From Cytophagales bacterium (GTDB lineage Bacteria; Bacteroidota; Bacteroidia; Cytophagales; Cyclobacteriaceae), in contig JAFLBR010000005.1 in NCBI GenBank assembly GCA_017303795.1, positions 1-64,000 of the forward strand: a stretch of 64,000 nt of DNA, given 5' to 3'. Of this stretch, positions 30,767 through 39,741 are shown piece after piece. Each line of letters opens with the position of its first letter. Position 1 is the first letter of the stretch. The position numbers and the translations under genes are program-made. The notes beneath the pieces are model-generated. The model had not been told where the DNA came from. It searched no databases and saw nothing but the letters and a program-made list of their open reading frames with translations.

Positions 30767-31838
30767 TTTTCAATTCACTTAAAATTTGTTCTCCCATTTG
30801 CTGGGTATTCAGAATTTTATCTTTCGATGTTTTTGCATCTGCGATGTCGGCTGTGCGATAACCTGCTTTAAGCGTTTGCTCCACTGCCTTGATTACCACT
30901 TCCGATTCATCCTTAAGTCCTAACGAAATATCAAGTAGTAACGCGGCCGACAAAATAGAAGCCAACGGGTTTGCAATTCCTTTTCCGGTAATATCATGCG
31001 CACTTCCGTGGATGGGTTCGTACAATCCTACTTTATCGCCCACCGATGCTGAAGCGAGCATACCCATGGAGCCCGCAATCTGCGAAGCTTCATCGGTAAG
31101 AATATCGCCAAACAAATTTCCAGTAAGCACTACGTCAAAACTTTTTGGGTTTTGAATAAGCTTCATCGCGGCTGCATCAATAAACTGATGCTCTAAGGTT
31201 ACGTCCGGATATTGTTTACTTACCTCATTTACTACTTCGCGCCATAGGCGTGAACTTTCCAACACGTTGGCTTTGTCAACCGAAGTAACTTTCTTTTTGC
31301 GTGTGCGTGCGGCCTGAAATGCTTTGTGTGCAATACGCTCTACTTCATATTTCTGATAAATCATCAGATCATACGCAGTTGCACCGTCATCCTTTCTTCC
31401 TTTCTCCCCGAAATAAACATCACCGGTCAACTCGCGGAAGAAAAGAATATCAGAACCTTTCAGGATTTCTGGTTTAATACTGGACGCTTCCAGTAATTCA
31501 TCAAATAATTTAATGGGACGCAGGTTGGCATATAGGCCAAGTTCTTTGCGCATTTTCAATAGACCTTGTTCGGGTCTTACTTTTAAAGTAGGATCGTTAT
31601 CGTATTTAGGATGGCCCACCGCGCCAAACAAAATGGCATCGCAGTTTTTTAGTTTTGTTAGAGTTTCGTCTGGCAACGGATTGCCCGTTGCTTCAATGGC
31701 ATCGTGGCCAATGGTAGCAGAATCAAATTCAAATTGATGATCGAACAACCCGGCAATTTTCTCCAACACCTTTTTGCCTTCGGTGGTTACTTCTTTTCCA
31801 ATTCCGTCTCCGGGTAGAATTATTATTTTTTTATTCAC
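30747..31838 (-). CDS. leuB: 3-isopropylmalate dehydrogenase
   Basis: The enzyme oxidises and decarboxylates 3-isopropylmalate with NAD. The 363-aa product shows the start IILPGDGIGKEV, the substrate loop LGLYANLRPIKLF, the metal Asp in VVLTGNLFGDILTDEASQI and the NAD-binding GSAHDITGKGIANPLASIL. Length and order fit bacterial LeuB. Its last codons lie inside a heptad repeat shared with the spacer to leuA, only 12 bp long. Fourth enzyme of the leuC-leuD-leuB-leuA unit. Confidence 0.96.
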   Translation of the reverse strand: MNKKIIILPGDGIGKEVTTEGKKVLEKIAGLFDHQFEFDSATIGHDAIEATGNPLPDETLTKLKNCDAILFGAVGHPKYDNDPTLKVRPEQGLLKMRKELGLYANLRPIKLFDELLEASSIKPEILKGSDILFFRELTGDVYFGEKGRKDDGATAYDLMIYQKYEVERIAHKAFQAARTRKKKVTSVDKANVLESSRLWREVVNEVSKQYPDVTLEHQFIDAAAMKLIQNPKSFDVVLTGNLFGDILTDEASQIAGSMGMLASASVGDKVGLYEPIHGSAHDITGKGIANPLASILSAALLLDISLGLKDESEVVIKAVEQTLKAGYRTADIADAKTSKDKILNTQQMGEQILSELKKVASNQ

Positions 31839-31855
31839 GTCAGATATCTTTTATC

Positions 31856-31911
31856 GTTACCGGTTTCCAGTCACCGGTTACCGGTAACGGGGAACTGGAA
31901 ACCAGTTAATG
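31856..31911. repeat. heptad tandem repeat, 8 units
   Basis: Eight 7-bp units of the types GTTACCG and GGAACTG fill nearly the whole leuD-leuB spacer. The first half reads on one strand as GTTACCG and the second half as its rough complement, so the array can also fold into a hairpin. Confidence 0.8.
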
Positions 31912-32487
31912 TGCTAAATCAAATTCTCTAATCTCTTTATTCAAACTCAACAGGTAGTCGATATCATCGTACCCATTAATTAAACATTCTTTTTTATAGG
32001 CGTTAATCTCAAACTGTTCGGCCTGGCCATCAAAGCTGATTTGTTGTTTAGTCAGATCAACTGTTACTTCTGTTTTTGGATTTTGTTGAATGGCCGTGAG
32101 CAGACTTTGTAAAAATTTATCTGTAACCACCACGGGTAGCACGGCATTGTTCAATGCGTTATTTTTAAAAATATCCGCAAAGAAACTAGATACCACTACG
32201 CGGAAACCATAATCATAGATTGCCCACGCTGCGTGCTCGCGACTGCTTCCACAGCCAAAATTTTTTCCGGCTACCAGAATCTTACCGCTGTATGCGGAAT
32301 TGTTCAAGGCAAATTCTTTAATGGGATTATTATCACCATCAAAGCGCCAATCGCGAAATAGGTTATCGCCAAAGCCTTCGCGCGTTGTAGCTTTCAAGAA
32401 GCGTGCAGGTATTATCTGATCGGTATCAATATTTTCTACCGGTAATGGTACTGCTGTTGATTTTAATGTTATGAATTTCTCTTTCAT
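31906..32487 (-). CDS. leuD: 3-isopropylmalate dehydratase small subunit
   Basis: Partner of LeuC in isomerising 2- to 3-isopropylmalate. The product (193 aa from ATG 32487) has the swivel-domain motifs [15 protein letters not shown] and [21 protein letters not shown]. An ATG at 32505 would add six residues encoded by the heptad repeat upstream; the family normally starts near the MKEKF used here. The stop lies inside the next heptad array. Confidence 0.95.
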   Translation of the reverse strand: MKEKFITLKSTAVPLPVENIDTDQIIPARFLKATTREGFGDNLFRDWRFDGDNNPIKEFALNNSAYSGKILVAGKNFGCGSSREHAAWAIYDYGFRVVVSSFFADIFKNNALNNAVLPVVVTDKFLQSLLTAIQQNPKTEVTVDLTKQQISFDGQAEQFEINAYKKECLINGYDDIDYLLSLNKEIREFDLAH

Positions 32488-32491
32488 AAGT

Positions 32492-32533
32492 GGTCGATAG
32501 TCCATAGTCGATAGCCATTATTGACTATCGACT
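32492..32533. repeat. heptad tandem repeat, 6 units
   Basis: Six units of the type AGTCGAT and ATCGACT lie between leuC and leuD. As elsewhere, forward units are followed by their complements. Confidence 0.8.
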
Positions 32534-32542
32534 TTATTTATT

Positions 32543-33955
32543 TTATATAAACTCTCTGACATCTGTTACCTTGCCTGTAATCGCAGCTGCTGCAGCACTT
32601 AGCGGACTGGCCAAAAATGTTCTTGACTTTGGGCCTTGTCTTCCTTCAAAATTTCTATTGCTGGTGCTGATACAATATTTACCTGCCGGAATTTTATCTT
32701 CATTCATCCCCAAACAAGCTGAGCATCCGGGCTCGCGCAATTCAAAACCTGCGGCTTCAAAAATTTTATCAAGCCCTTCTTTCTTGGCTTGCTCCTGAAC
32801 CTGTTTCGATCCGGGCACAACCCAAACCTCAACACCAGTTGCTTTCTTTTTGCCTTTCACCATAGCGGCTACTTCGCGCAAGTCTTCAATGCGGGCGTTG
32901 GTACAACTTCCTATAAATACATAGTCGATGTTTTTGCCGAGCAAAGGTGTGCCTTGCTCAAGGCCCATATAAGTAAGCGACTTTTCGAAAGAGGTTTGCT
33001 CGCTTAATTCTTTCAGCTCCTTTGCAGTAGGAATGCGATCGGTAACTTTCATGCCCATGCCCGGATTGGTACCGTAGGTAATCATCGGTTCAATATCGGC
33101 TGCATCGTAGGTAAGTACGCTATCATACACTGCGCCTTCATCCGTTGGTAACTGCTTCCAGGTTTCAACTGCTGTATCGAAAGCGGCACCTTGGGGTGCA
33201 AATCTTCTTCCTTTAATGTAGTTGAAAGTTGTTTCGTCCGGAGCGATTAAACCACCACGGGCGCCCATCTCAATGCTCATGTTGCAAATAGTCATGCGGG
33301 CTTCCATGGAAAGATTACGAATGGCATCGCCAGCATATTCAACAAAAAAGCCAGTGGCACCACTGGCTGAGATTTTTGAGATGATGTATAAAATAATGTC
33401 TTTGCTGACCACCCCTTTACCCAACTTGCCATTGATTTCAATCTTCATGGTTTTGGGTTTGTATTGCAAAATACATTGAGTAGCCAACACTTGTTCCACT
33501 TCGGATGTACCAATACCAAACGCTACACTGCCAAACGCTCCATGCGTAGAAGTATGACTATCGCCACACACCATGGTCATGCCTGGTTGTGTTAAACCAA
33601 GTTCAGGCCCGATAATATGTACAATACCTTGAAACGGATGCCCCAGATCATACAACTCAACTCCAAACTCTTTACAATTTTTGCGAAGGGTTTCTACCTG
33701 ATGGCGTGACAAGGCTTCTTTAATAGGCAGATGCTGATCTTTGGTCGGCACATTATGATCGGCTGTAGCCGTTGTACGATTAACGTTAAAAACTTTTATG
33801 CCGCGTTTACGCAAGCCGTCAAATGCCTGCGGACTGGTAACTTCATGTATATAATGCCGGTCGATAAATAAAGCATCGGGATAACCTTCGGCACGCTTCA
33901 CTACATGTGCATCCCAGATTTTTTCAAATATTGTTTTCGGTTTCTGCGCGCTCAC
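32543..33955 (-). CDS. leuC: 3-isopropylmalate dehydratase large subunit
   Basis: The 470-aa aconitase-type subunit carries the 4Fe-4S ligands in [13 protein letters not shown] and [14 protein letters not shown], and the substrate motifs [14 protein letters not shown] and [12 protein letters not shown]. It acts with LeuD, the next gene. This is the first gene of the leu group. Upstream is a strong terminator hairpin (33991-34019) with the same stem sequence as the one in front of ilvE, which may act as an attenuator or may simply end the GH97 gene. Confidence 0.96.
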   Translation of the reverse strand: MSAQKPKTIFEKIWDAHVVKRAEGYPDALFIDRHYIHEVTSPQAFDGLRKRGIKVFNVNRTTATADHNVPTKDQHLPIKEALSRHQVETLRKNCKEFGVELYDLGHPFQGIVHIIGPELGLTQPGMTMVCGDSHTSTHGAFGSVAFGIGTSEVEQVLATQCILQYKPKTMKIEINGKLGKGVVSKDIILYIISKISASGATGFFVEYAGDAIRNLSMEARMTICNMSIEMGARGGLIAPDETTFNYIKGRRFAPQGAAFDTAVETWKQLPTDEGAVYDSVLTYDAADIEPMITYGTNPGMGMKVTDRIPTAKELKELSEQTSFEKSLTYMGLEQGTPLLGKNIDYVFIGSCTNARIEDLREVAAMVKGKKKATGVEVWVVPGSKQVQEQAKKEGLDKIFEAAGFELREPGCSACLGMNEDKIPAGKYCISTSNRNFEGRQGPKSRTFLASPLSAAAAAITGKVTDVREFI

Positions 33956-33990
33956 AACAATCGTTAGTTTGTTATAGACTATAAAAAACG

Positions 33991-34019
33991 AAACCGTCCC
34001 ACCAAAGGCGGGACGGTTT
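33991..34019 (-). terminator. terminator hairpin ahead of leuC
   Basis: Arms 33991-34003 and 34007-34019 pair with one mismatch and are followed on the minus strand by TTTCGTTTTTT. The stem GGGACGGTTT repeats that of the ilvE attenuator at 45803-45831. A 12-codon frame, TTG 34077 to stop 34039 with three Leu codons, lies upstream and might be a leader peptide, but this is weak. Confidence 0.7.
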
Positions 34020-34151
34020 ACATTAGGTTTAGGTTAGGTTATTGGGTAATCATTCGATTCGCTAATAACTGGTTCAAATATGAGTAATCGTTTGGTATTA
34101 CTCAAGAAAAATCAAGAAGATGTTAAGCGAAGGCTTACGAGTGTTTGGGAA

Positions 34152-36215
34152 TTATTTTACTTCGCGGATGCTAATGGCGCAACCACCACCAGCGGCCAGA
34201 TTAATTTTAAGTTTGGTCTTCTTATTAACCGACTTCTTTTCGATTACATAAGCTTCGGGTTTCGTTTTCCAATGTGCTTGTTCGCCATCGCGATAGATAA
34301 TGGCTTCATATTTTTTACCAGCATCAAGAAAATCAAAACTTAAATTGAGTACGCGACTGTTCTCGTCAGTAATGGCACCGAGGTACCAATCATTTTTATT
34401 TTTTGCCTTGCGGGCGATGGTCAGGTAATCGCCTGGTTCGGCTTCCAGTATGCGGGTGTCAGCCCAATCCACAGGCACATCTATTATGAACTGCAAGGCA
34501 TCGGTATGCTTTTCGTAATTCTCAGGCAAATCGGCAACCATTTGCAACGGACTATAAATCGTAACATATAAAGCCAATTGTTTGGCTAATGTGGTTCGTA
34601 CTTCTGTAGTTCGCGTGGGTTCAAATTGATTGAGCTTGAAACAAAATAGGCCGGGTGTAAAATCCATTGGACCACCCATTAATCGGGTAAAGGGAAGTAT
34701 AGTAGTGTGTTCGGGCGTGATGCCTAATGCTGGCGCATTATTAAACTCACTTCCGCGTGCTGCTTCCGATGCCATCCAGTTCGGAAATGTGCGATGCAAA
34801 CCGGTAGGCCGAACAGATTCGTGCGAGGCAACCATAATTTTATACGCGGCCGCTTTTTCAGCAACACGTTGATAATGATTAATCATCCATTGGCTGTCGT
34901 GATGTTCACCGCGCGGAATTATCTTGCCCACATAGCCAGTCTTTACCGTGCTCATGTTGTAGGTGTTCATCAGTTGAAATGCTTTATCCATCCACCGTTC
35001 ATAATTAAAAGCCGAACCAGAAGTTTCATGGTGCATGATAAGCTGTACGCCTTTTTGTTTAGAGTAGGCAGTTAATTCTTTCAGATCATAATCGGGATAG
35101 GCAGTAACAAAATCAAAGACATCTTCTTTCCAGTTTCCGAACCAGTCTTCCCAACCAACATTCCAACCTTCCACCAGCACGCCATCAAATTTATGTTGCG
35201 ATGCAAAATCGATATAGTGTTTAATGTTAGCCGTGTTAGCTCCATGTTTACCACTGGAAAGTTCCCACGTAGCTTTGCCCACGTGCATCTCCCACCACAT
35301 GCCTACAAACTTTTGAGGTTTAATCCAATCTGTAGTAGTATAGGATGTGGGTTCATTCAGGTTCAGAATTATTTTGGAAGCCAGCACTTCGGTAGCATTA
35401 TCGCTTATAATAATAGTGCGCCACGGTGTGCGCGAAGGATTTTCAAGATAGGCTTTGTTACCAATTGCATCGGGAACAAGGTGTGACTGAAAAGTAAGCG
35501 TAGGTTTATCCAGATTAAGATGCATGGCCGGATAATTAATAAGAGCCGCCTCGTGAATGTTGATGTAAAGACCATCAGCAGTTTTCATCAATAGCGGTGT
35601 TTGAACGGCATCCGGCCCAATTACAGATTTTACTGCGATGTCGGGTTCCTTATTCGCTGCGGTTACAGCATCAATTTCGCTGAGGCGCGTAGTATTATAG
35701 AGATATTCATTGGTGTCGTAATCGCCAGGAATCCAAAAAGTTTTATGATCATCAGCCAGACTGAACTGTGTAAGTTCATCGCCAACAATAATGTATTTGT
35801 TTGTTTGAGATGGGAACTCATATCGAAACCCGATACCATCATCAAACACCCGAAACCCAACCTTTAGCGTAATGCCGCTTTGCGATTTATCAGCCAAAGT
35901 CAATGATAGCTCTTTGTAATGATTTCTGATTTTATTCATCTCACCCCACACAGGTGTCCACGTATCATCATGAACCAAAGAATCAACTTTAGTAATTTCG
36001 AAATTAGCTAACGTGGCTTCTGGTTTGGTTAATTTGAAAGCCAACTGCGAAGACTTGATTACTGATTTGCCTTTATAGTTAACCTGATAAGTTAGTGTTG
36101 ATGTGTTTGAAATCGAAACTGAAATGGTTCCTGCCGGAGAGTTAACAGTGTAACTTTGGGAGAAGACCAAATGAACACTGAATAAAACGAGAACTGTAAT
36201 AATCAGTTTATGCAT
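34152..36215 (-). CDS. glycoside hydrolase family 97, SusB-like, secreted
   Basis: The product is about 687 aa from ATG 36215, which begins the signal peptide (MHKLIITVLVLFSVHLVFSQ). The GH97 layout matches the paralogue at 10036: SPAGTISVSIS at the start, [29 protein letters not shown] (Gly, as in inverting SusB-type enzymes) and ASHESVRPTG. It probably releases glucose from alpha-glucans in the periplasm. An ATG at 36236 would add seven residues ahead of the signal. It lies between the HAD phosphatase gene (27 bp upstream) and leuC. Confidence 0.92.
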   Translation of the reverse strand: MHKLIITVLVLFSVHLVFSQSYTVNSPAGTISVSISNTSTLTYQVNYKGKSVIKSSQLAFKLTKPEATLANFEITKVDSLVHDDTWTPVWGEMNKIRNHYKELSLTLADKSQSGITLKVGFRVFDDGIGFRYEFPSQTNKYIIVGDELTQFSLADDHKTFWIPGDYDTNEYLYNTTRLSEIDAVTAANKEPDIAVKSVIGPDAVQTPLLMKTADGLYINIHEAALINYPAMHLNLDKPTLTFQSHLVPDAIGNKAYLENPSRTPWRTIIISDNATEVLASKIILNLNEPTSYTTTDWIKPQKFVGMWWEMHVGKATWELSSGKHGANTANIKHYIDFASQHKFDGVLVEGWNVGWEDWFGNWKEDVFDFVTAYPDYDLKELTAYSKQKGVQLIMHHETSGSAFNYERWMDKAFQLMNTYNMSTVKTGYVGKIIPRGEHHDSQWMINHYQRVAEKAAAYKIMVASHESVRPTGLHRTFPNWMASEAARGSEFNNAPALGITPEHTTILPFTRLMGGPMDFTPGLFCFKLNQFEPTRTTEVRTTLAKQLALYVTIYSPLQMVADLPENYEKHTDALQFIIDVPVDWADTRILEAEPGDYLTIARKAKNKNDWYLGAITDENSRVLNLSFDFLDAGKKYEAIIYRDGEQAHWKTKPEAYVIEKKSVNKKTKLKINLAAGGGCAISIREVK

Positions 36216-36242
36216 AAAAGTAAGTTGAGGTAGCAAATTAGT

Positions 36243-37016
36243 TTACCACCACGGCAATGGTAGTTTTATTTCGTTAACCGATTCAACTACTAAATCTGGT
36301 TTGTAGGCATAACGAATCAAATGTTCTTTTTTAGTGATACCACTCAACACCAGAATAGTTTTATAACCCATCTGCACGCCTCCGCGAATGTCGGTATCCA
36401 TGGTATCGCCAATAATGGTAGTCTCGGCTGTTTCCAAACCTAATGCTTTACGCGCACCGCGCATCATTACCGGGCCGGGTTTACCCACCACAAAGGCTTT
36501 AATGCCTGTGGCCTCTTCAATCATGGCTGTTGTAGATGCAATGCCCAGATTATCCCAACCTTTTTTCTTGGGCGATGGATCGCGATTGGTGGTTACAAAC
36601 TTGGCTCCGGCCAAAATCATATCGACTGCGCGTTGCACCATTTCCAAAGTAAAATTTCTTCCTTCACCCAACACCACAAAATCCGGATCGGTGTTAACTA
36701 ACGTTATTCCATTTTCATGTAACGAAGAAATCAGTCCGCCTTCGCCCAACACATAAGCTGTACCATTTGGGGTTTGGCTGGCCAGAAATTTTCCGGTAGC
36801 CATAGCACTGGTGTAAACATGCTTTTCAGTTACGTTAATTCCTAGCCGTGCAAGTTTACGAACAGCCTCCAGCCGCGTGCGCTGACTGTTGTTGGTCATA
36901 AAACTAAAGGGGATACCTTCTTTTAAAAGCCGGGCAATAAACACATCTGCTCCGGGAATCATGATATCTCCACCATACACCACGCCATCCATGTCAATCA
37001 ATAAACCTTGTGCCAT
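36243..37016 (-). CDS. HAD-IIA family phosphatase, NagD-like
   Basis: The 257-aa product shows HAD motif I at the start (LLIDMDGVVYGG), motif II FSFMTNNSQRT with the Asn-Asn of the IIA subfamily, the Lys of motif III in VVGKPGPVMMRGA, and motif IV IIGDTMDTDIRGG. Members dephosphorylate sugar phosphates or nucleotides; specificity cannot be set. A perfect palindrome (37016-37034) overlaps its start codon. Confidence 0.9.
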   Translation of the reverse strand: MAQGLLIDMDGVVYGGDIMIPGADVFIARLLKEGIPFSFMTNNSQRTRLEAVRKLARLGINVTEKHVYTSAMATGKFLASQTPNGTAYVLGEGGLISSLHENGITLVNTDPDFVVLGEGRNFTLEMVQRAVDMILAGAKFVTTNRDPSPKKKGWDNLGIASTTAMIEEATGIKAFVVGKPGPVMMRGARKALGLETAETTIIGDTMDTDIRGGVQMGYKTILVLSGITKKEHLIRYAYKPDLVVESVNEIKLPLPWW

Positions 37017-37034
37017 ACCTTAATAATTAAGGTA
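37016..37034. promoter_or_regulatory. palindrome overlapping the HAD start codon
   Basis: TACCTTAA and its exact complement are separated by TAA, and the first arm shares a base with the ATG of the HAD gene. It could be an operator or could block ribosome entry as a hairpin. Confidence 0.4.
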
Positions 37035-37085
37035 CAAGATAACTTATTGATGGGAGAATTTCAGATTGGAAGGGATAAGAATAAA

Positions 37086-37499
37086 TTACTTAATAAAAAC
37101 ATTTTTCAGATAACGTTTGCGCACGTCTCTGTAAATGTAAAAATCCGAATCTATTGTGACTATTTCTTTGATGTTGTTTGTTTCGGCTGCAACAATAAGC
37201 GTTGCATCGGCAAGGTCCATGGGCACATCTTTAAACTTTTCGGATAATTCCATTAATCTAACAATGTGGTAAGTCTCTATTTCAATCATGTACAACCCGC
37301 CCCGGTTAATCCACTCTAGCAGCGCGAGTTGTGCTTTCACACTAAAGTTTAACAGATGCGAGGCCTCTGTAATTACTGGCCATGTGGTAAACAATGTTCC
37401 TTTGTAACTTTTTATAAACGAAACGGCTTGCGTGTGATAACTATCGCTTTTGTCAAAAAGAGCGATGAGTGGCCCGGCATCAATGAGCGTGTTTTTCAC
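37086..37499 (-). CDS. PIN domain toxin, VapC-like
   Basis: The 137-aa product has all PIN-domain acidic residues: Asp7 in LIDAGPL, Glu45 in ITEASHL, Asp95 and Asp98 in PMDLADATL, and Asp117/119 in TIDSDF. Such toxins are RNases that cut tRNA or rRNA. The start overlaps the end of the antitoxin gene by 20 bp, giving a two-gene operon. The pair sits inside the branched-chain amino acid cluster, between ilvA and the HAD gene, and interrupts it. An intact active site suggests a working toxin. Confidence 0.9.
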   Translation of the reverse strand: MKNTLIDAGPLIALFDKSDSYHTQAVSFIKSYKGTLFTTWPVITEASHLLNFSVKAQLALLEWINRGGLYMIEIETYHIVRLMELSEKFKDVPMDLADATLIVAAETNNIKEIVTIDSDFYIYRDVRKRYLKNVFIK

Positions 37500-37728
37500 G
37501 AAGTAATTCTTTTAACTTCTTTTTATAACTAACGGAATTATTTTTTGAACCGCTACCTTCCTGGCCAAAGAGATCAGCGCCAGCCTCGAAAGGGTTTTTA
37601 CTTTTTTTGCGTTGGGTAAGGTAAAGTTCAATAGCCTCCTTTACCACAATGGATTTAGAGACACCCTCTCTTTGGCAATAGGCATTTAATTGCTCTTCCT
37701 CGTCATCTGATAACCGCACCGTAAGCAT
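37480..37728 (-). CDS. ribbon-helix-helix antitoxin (VapB-like)
   Basis: The 82-aa product has an N-terminal ribbon-helix-helix of the CopG/Arc type (LTVRLSDDEEEQLNAYCQREGVSKSIVVKEAIELYL) followed by a charged tail that would cover the PIN toxin active site. The gene comes first in the operon, as usual. A perfect 13-bp-arm palindrome and a good promoter lie directly upstream (37735-37777), consistent with self-repression. Confidence 0.88.
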   Translation of the reverse strand: MLTVRLSDDEEEQLNAYCQREGVSKSIVVKEAIELYLTQRKKSKNPFEAGADLFGQEGSGSKNNSVSYKKKLKELLREKHAH

Positions 37729-37734
37729 AATTGT

Positions 37735-37764
37735 AATTTTGTATTACAAATGTAATACAAAATT
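37735..37764. promoter_or_regulatory. toxin-antitoxin operator, perfect 13-bp inverted repeat
   Basis: AATTTTGTATTAC and its exact complement flank AAAT. The centre overlaps the -7 box of the promoter, 7 bp ahead of the antitoxin ATG, so a bound RHH protein would block transcription. Confidence 0.75.
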
Positions 37765-37777
37765 CGTCACTTGCAAA
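37747..37777 (-). promoter_or_regulatory. Bacteroidota promoter of the toxin-antitoxin operon
   Basis: Minus-strand TTTG (37777-37774), 19 nt, then TACATTTG (37754-37747) match the -33 and -7 consensus (TTTG, TAnnTTTG) exactly in sequence and spacing. The transcript leader would be only about 12 nt. Confidence 0.65.
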
Positions 37778-37805
37778 TCTGATAGAAAAACTGAGTTTTC
37801 CCGAT

Positions 37806-39056
37806 TTAAACCAAATATTCGAACAAATTCTCGTTCTGGTTTACAAGGGTATAATTGAGTTTATGGCCGTCCATACGCTCAATCAGCGTAGCAAAATCTT
37901 CGCGCGATTTTACTTCAATACCAATTAAAGCGGGGCCGGTTTCTTTGTTATGTTTCTGAATAAATTCAAAACGAACAATGTCATCGTTAGGCCCAAGAAT
38001 ATGGTTTACAAATTCTTTCAAGGCTCCGGGGCGTTGTGCAAAACGTACAATGAAATAATGCTTTAAGCCTTCATATAATAACGAACGTTCTTTGATTTCA
38101 TTCATCCGGTCGATGTCGTTATTACCACCGCTTAAAATGCACACTACTTTTTTGCCTTTCAGCTTAGCGGCATATTGATCTAATGCTGCAATGGATAATG
38201 CTCCGGCAGGTTCGGCCACAATTGCATCTTCATTATATAATTGAAGAATGGTAGAACTTACTTTGCCTTCGGGCACCAATAACATATCCGCAATTTTGTC
38301 TTTGCTGATCTGAAAAGTAAGGTCACCTACTTTTTTTACAGAGGCACCATCCACAAACCGTTGAATGCTATCTAACACAACAGGCTTACCCGCTTTGAGT
38401 GCTTCTTTCATAGAAGGCGCACCTTGCGGCTCTACCCCAATAACTTTTGTATTGGGCGAGTACGTTTCAAAGTAGGTTACTAATCCGGCACACAAACCAC
38501 CACCGCCTATTGGCACAAATACAAAATCAATATTCGATTGTTCTTCCAGAATTTCTTTGGCAACTGTTCCCTGGCCTTCAATCACTTTTGCATGATCGAA
38601 AGGTGGAATAAAAATCATTTTCTTTTCTTCGGTGAATTGCAGTGCATGCGCCTGGCATTCATCGAACGTATCGCCAATCAACACAATTTCAATATTCTCG
38701 CCACCAAACATTTTTACCTGATTGATTTTTTGTTTGGGCGTAATCGCAGGCATGTAAATCACACCTTTAATGTTCAACTCACGACAGGAGAAAGCCACAC
38801 CTTGTGCGTGATTGCCTGCACTGGCGCAAACCACTCCGCTTTTACGCTGCTCTTCCGTTAAGCTTTGGATCAGGTTGTAGGCTCCCCGAATTTTATACGA
38901 ACGCACAACCTGTAAGTCTTCGCGTTTCAAGTAGACTTTGCAACCGAATTTTTCAGAGAGCTTTCGATGAAATTGTAGTGGCGTTTTTAAGACTACTGGT
39001 TTCAACACCTCGTAAGCTGCGTTGATGTCAATATTAAATGCTTTCGTGGATGTCAT
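37806..39056 (-). CDS. ilvA: threonine ammonia-lyase, biosynthetic
   Basis: This PLP enzyme makes 2-oxobutanoate for isoleucine. The product (416 aa from ATG 39056) has the PLP lysine in REDLQVVRSYKIRGAY, the GGGGLCAG phosphate-binding loop, and the Ser/Asn region SGGNNDIDRM. A single ACT-like domain fills the last 90 residues (HYFIVRFAQRPGALKEFV), so feedback control by isoleucine is possible. A longer start at 39110 overlaps the methyltransferase and is not used. It is last of the ilv run on this strand, 17 bp after the methyltransferase gene. Confidence 0.93.
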   Translation of the reverse strand: MTSTKAFNIDINAAYEVLKPVVLKTPLQFHRKLSEKFGCKVYLKREDLQVVRSYKIRGAYNLIQSLTEEQRKSGVVCASAGNHAQGVAFSCRELNIKGVIYMPAITPKQKINQVKMFGGENIEIVLIGDTFDECQAHALQFTEEKKMIFIPPFDHAKVIEGQGTVAKEILEEQSNIDFVFVPIGGGGLCAGLVTYFETYSPNTKVIGVEPQGAPSMKEALKAGKPVVLDSIQRFVDGASVKKVGDLTFQISKDKIADMLLVPEGKVSSTILQLYNEDAIVAEPAGALSIAALDQYAAKLKGKKVVCILSGGNNDIDRMNEIKERSLLYEGLKHYFIVRFAQRPGALKEFVNHILGPNDDIVRFEFIQKHNKETGPALIGIEVKSREDFATLIERMDGHKLNYTLVNQNENLFEYLV

Positions 39057-39073
39057 GATCAGGTGAAAATCAA

Positions 39074-39652
39074 TTATTTTTTTACGGCAACAATTATTCC
39101 GGTTGCCCAAACTTGTTTTGTTAGGGTTAAATCACTTCTCTTCTCCAACACGTTAACAAGATTAATTGCTTTTTCGTGATGACCCTCTGGCCAGTTAGGT
39201 TGAGGCAGCATGTCGTCTATAATATAAATACCTCCTTTATTTAACATGGCTAATACTTCATCCAGCAAAAGGTATTTACCATGCCAGGTATCGGCAAAGA
39301 TGTAATCGTATTTTTTGTCGCGATTACTTTGTACCCATTCTTCGCCATCCGTGCAAATAAGCTTCAGGCGCTTATCAGAACCCAAAGAAGACTGGGCGAT
39401 TTCAAGAAACTTGGCATCGTTGTCTATTGACGTTAGAGTAGATTTTTCATTCATTCCGTCCAATATCCAGGAAGTTGATAAGCCTGTTCCAGTACCGAGT
39501 TCAAGAAATTGACCGTCAGGTTTTGAACTGGCCAATGTTCTAAGTAACGAACAAGTCAACACATCAGAGGCCATCGTAAAGCCAGAGCGCTTTGTGGCTT
39601 CATTGATCGTGTTGTAGGCAACTGGAAATTGTTGTTGAATTTGTTCGTTCAT
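39074..39652 (-). CDS. class I SAM-dependent (O-methyltransferase-like) methyltransferase
   Basis: The 192-aa product has motif I FLELGTGTGLSTSWI, motif II acidic residue in LTSIDNDAKFL, and YDYIFADTWHGKYLLLDEVLAML with GGIYIIDDML, as in small O-methyltransferases. The substrate is unknown. It lies between ilvC and ilvA on the same strand, so it is probably co-transcribed, though it has no known part in isoleucine or valine synthesis. Confidence 0.82.
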   Translation of the reverse strand: MNEQIQQQFPVAYNTINEATKRSGFTMASDVLTCSLLRTLASSKPDGQFLELGTGTGLSTSWILDGMNEKSTLTSIDNDAKFLEIAQSSLGSDKRLKLICTDGEEWVQSNRDKKYDYIFADTWHGKYLLLDEVLAMLNKGGIYIIDDMLPQPNWPEGHHEKAINLVNVLEKRSDLTLTKQVWATGIIVAVKK

Positions 39653-39660
39653 TTAGAAAG

Positions 39661-39738
39661 GCATAAAACATAAGACATAAGTATCAAGAAGGTAGAAATA
39701 ATGTAAATCTGTTCTTGCTACTTATGTCTTGCCACTTA
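39661..39738. repeat. two heptad blocks in inverted orientation
   Basis: About five units of the type AGACATA at 39661-39695 and about four of the type CTTATGT at 39714-39738 fill the ilvC-methyltransferase spacer. The two blocks are partly complementary (GACATAAGTA with TACTTATGTC). Confidence 0.7.
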
Positions 39739-39741
39739 CTT

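Noticed and set aside
34039..34077. Leucine leader peptide before leuC
   Set aside because: Needs a TTG start and has only three Leu codons in 12; noted under the terminator but not annotated as a gene.
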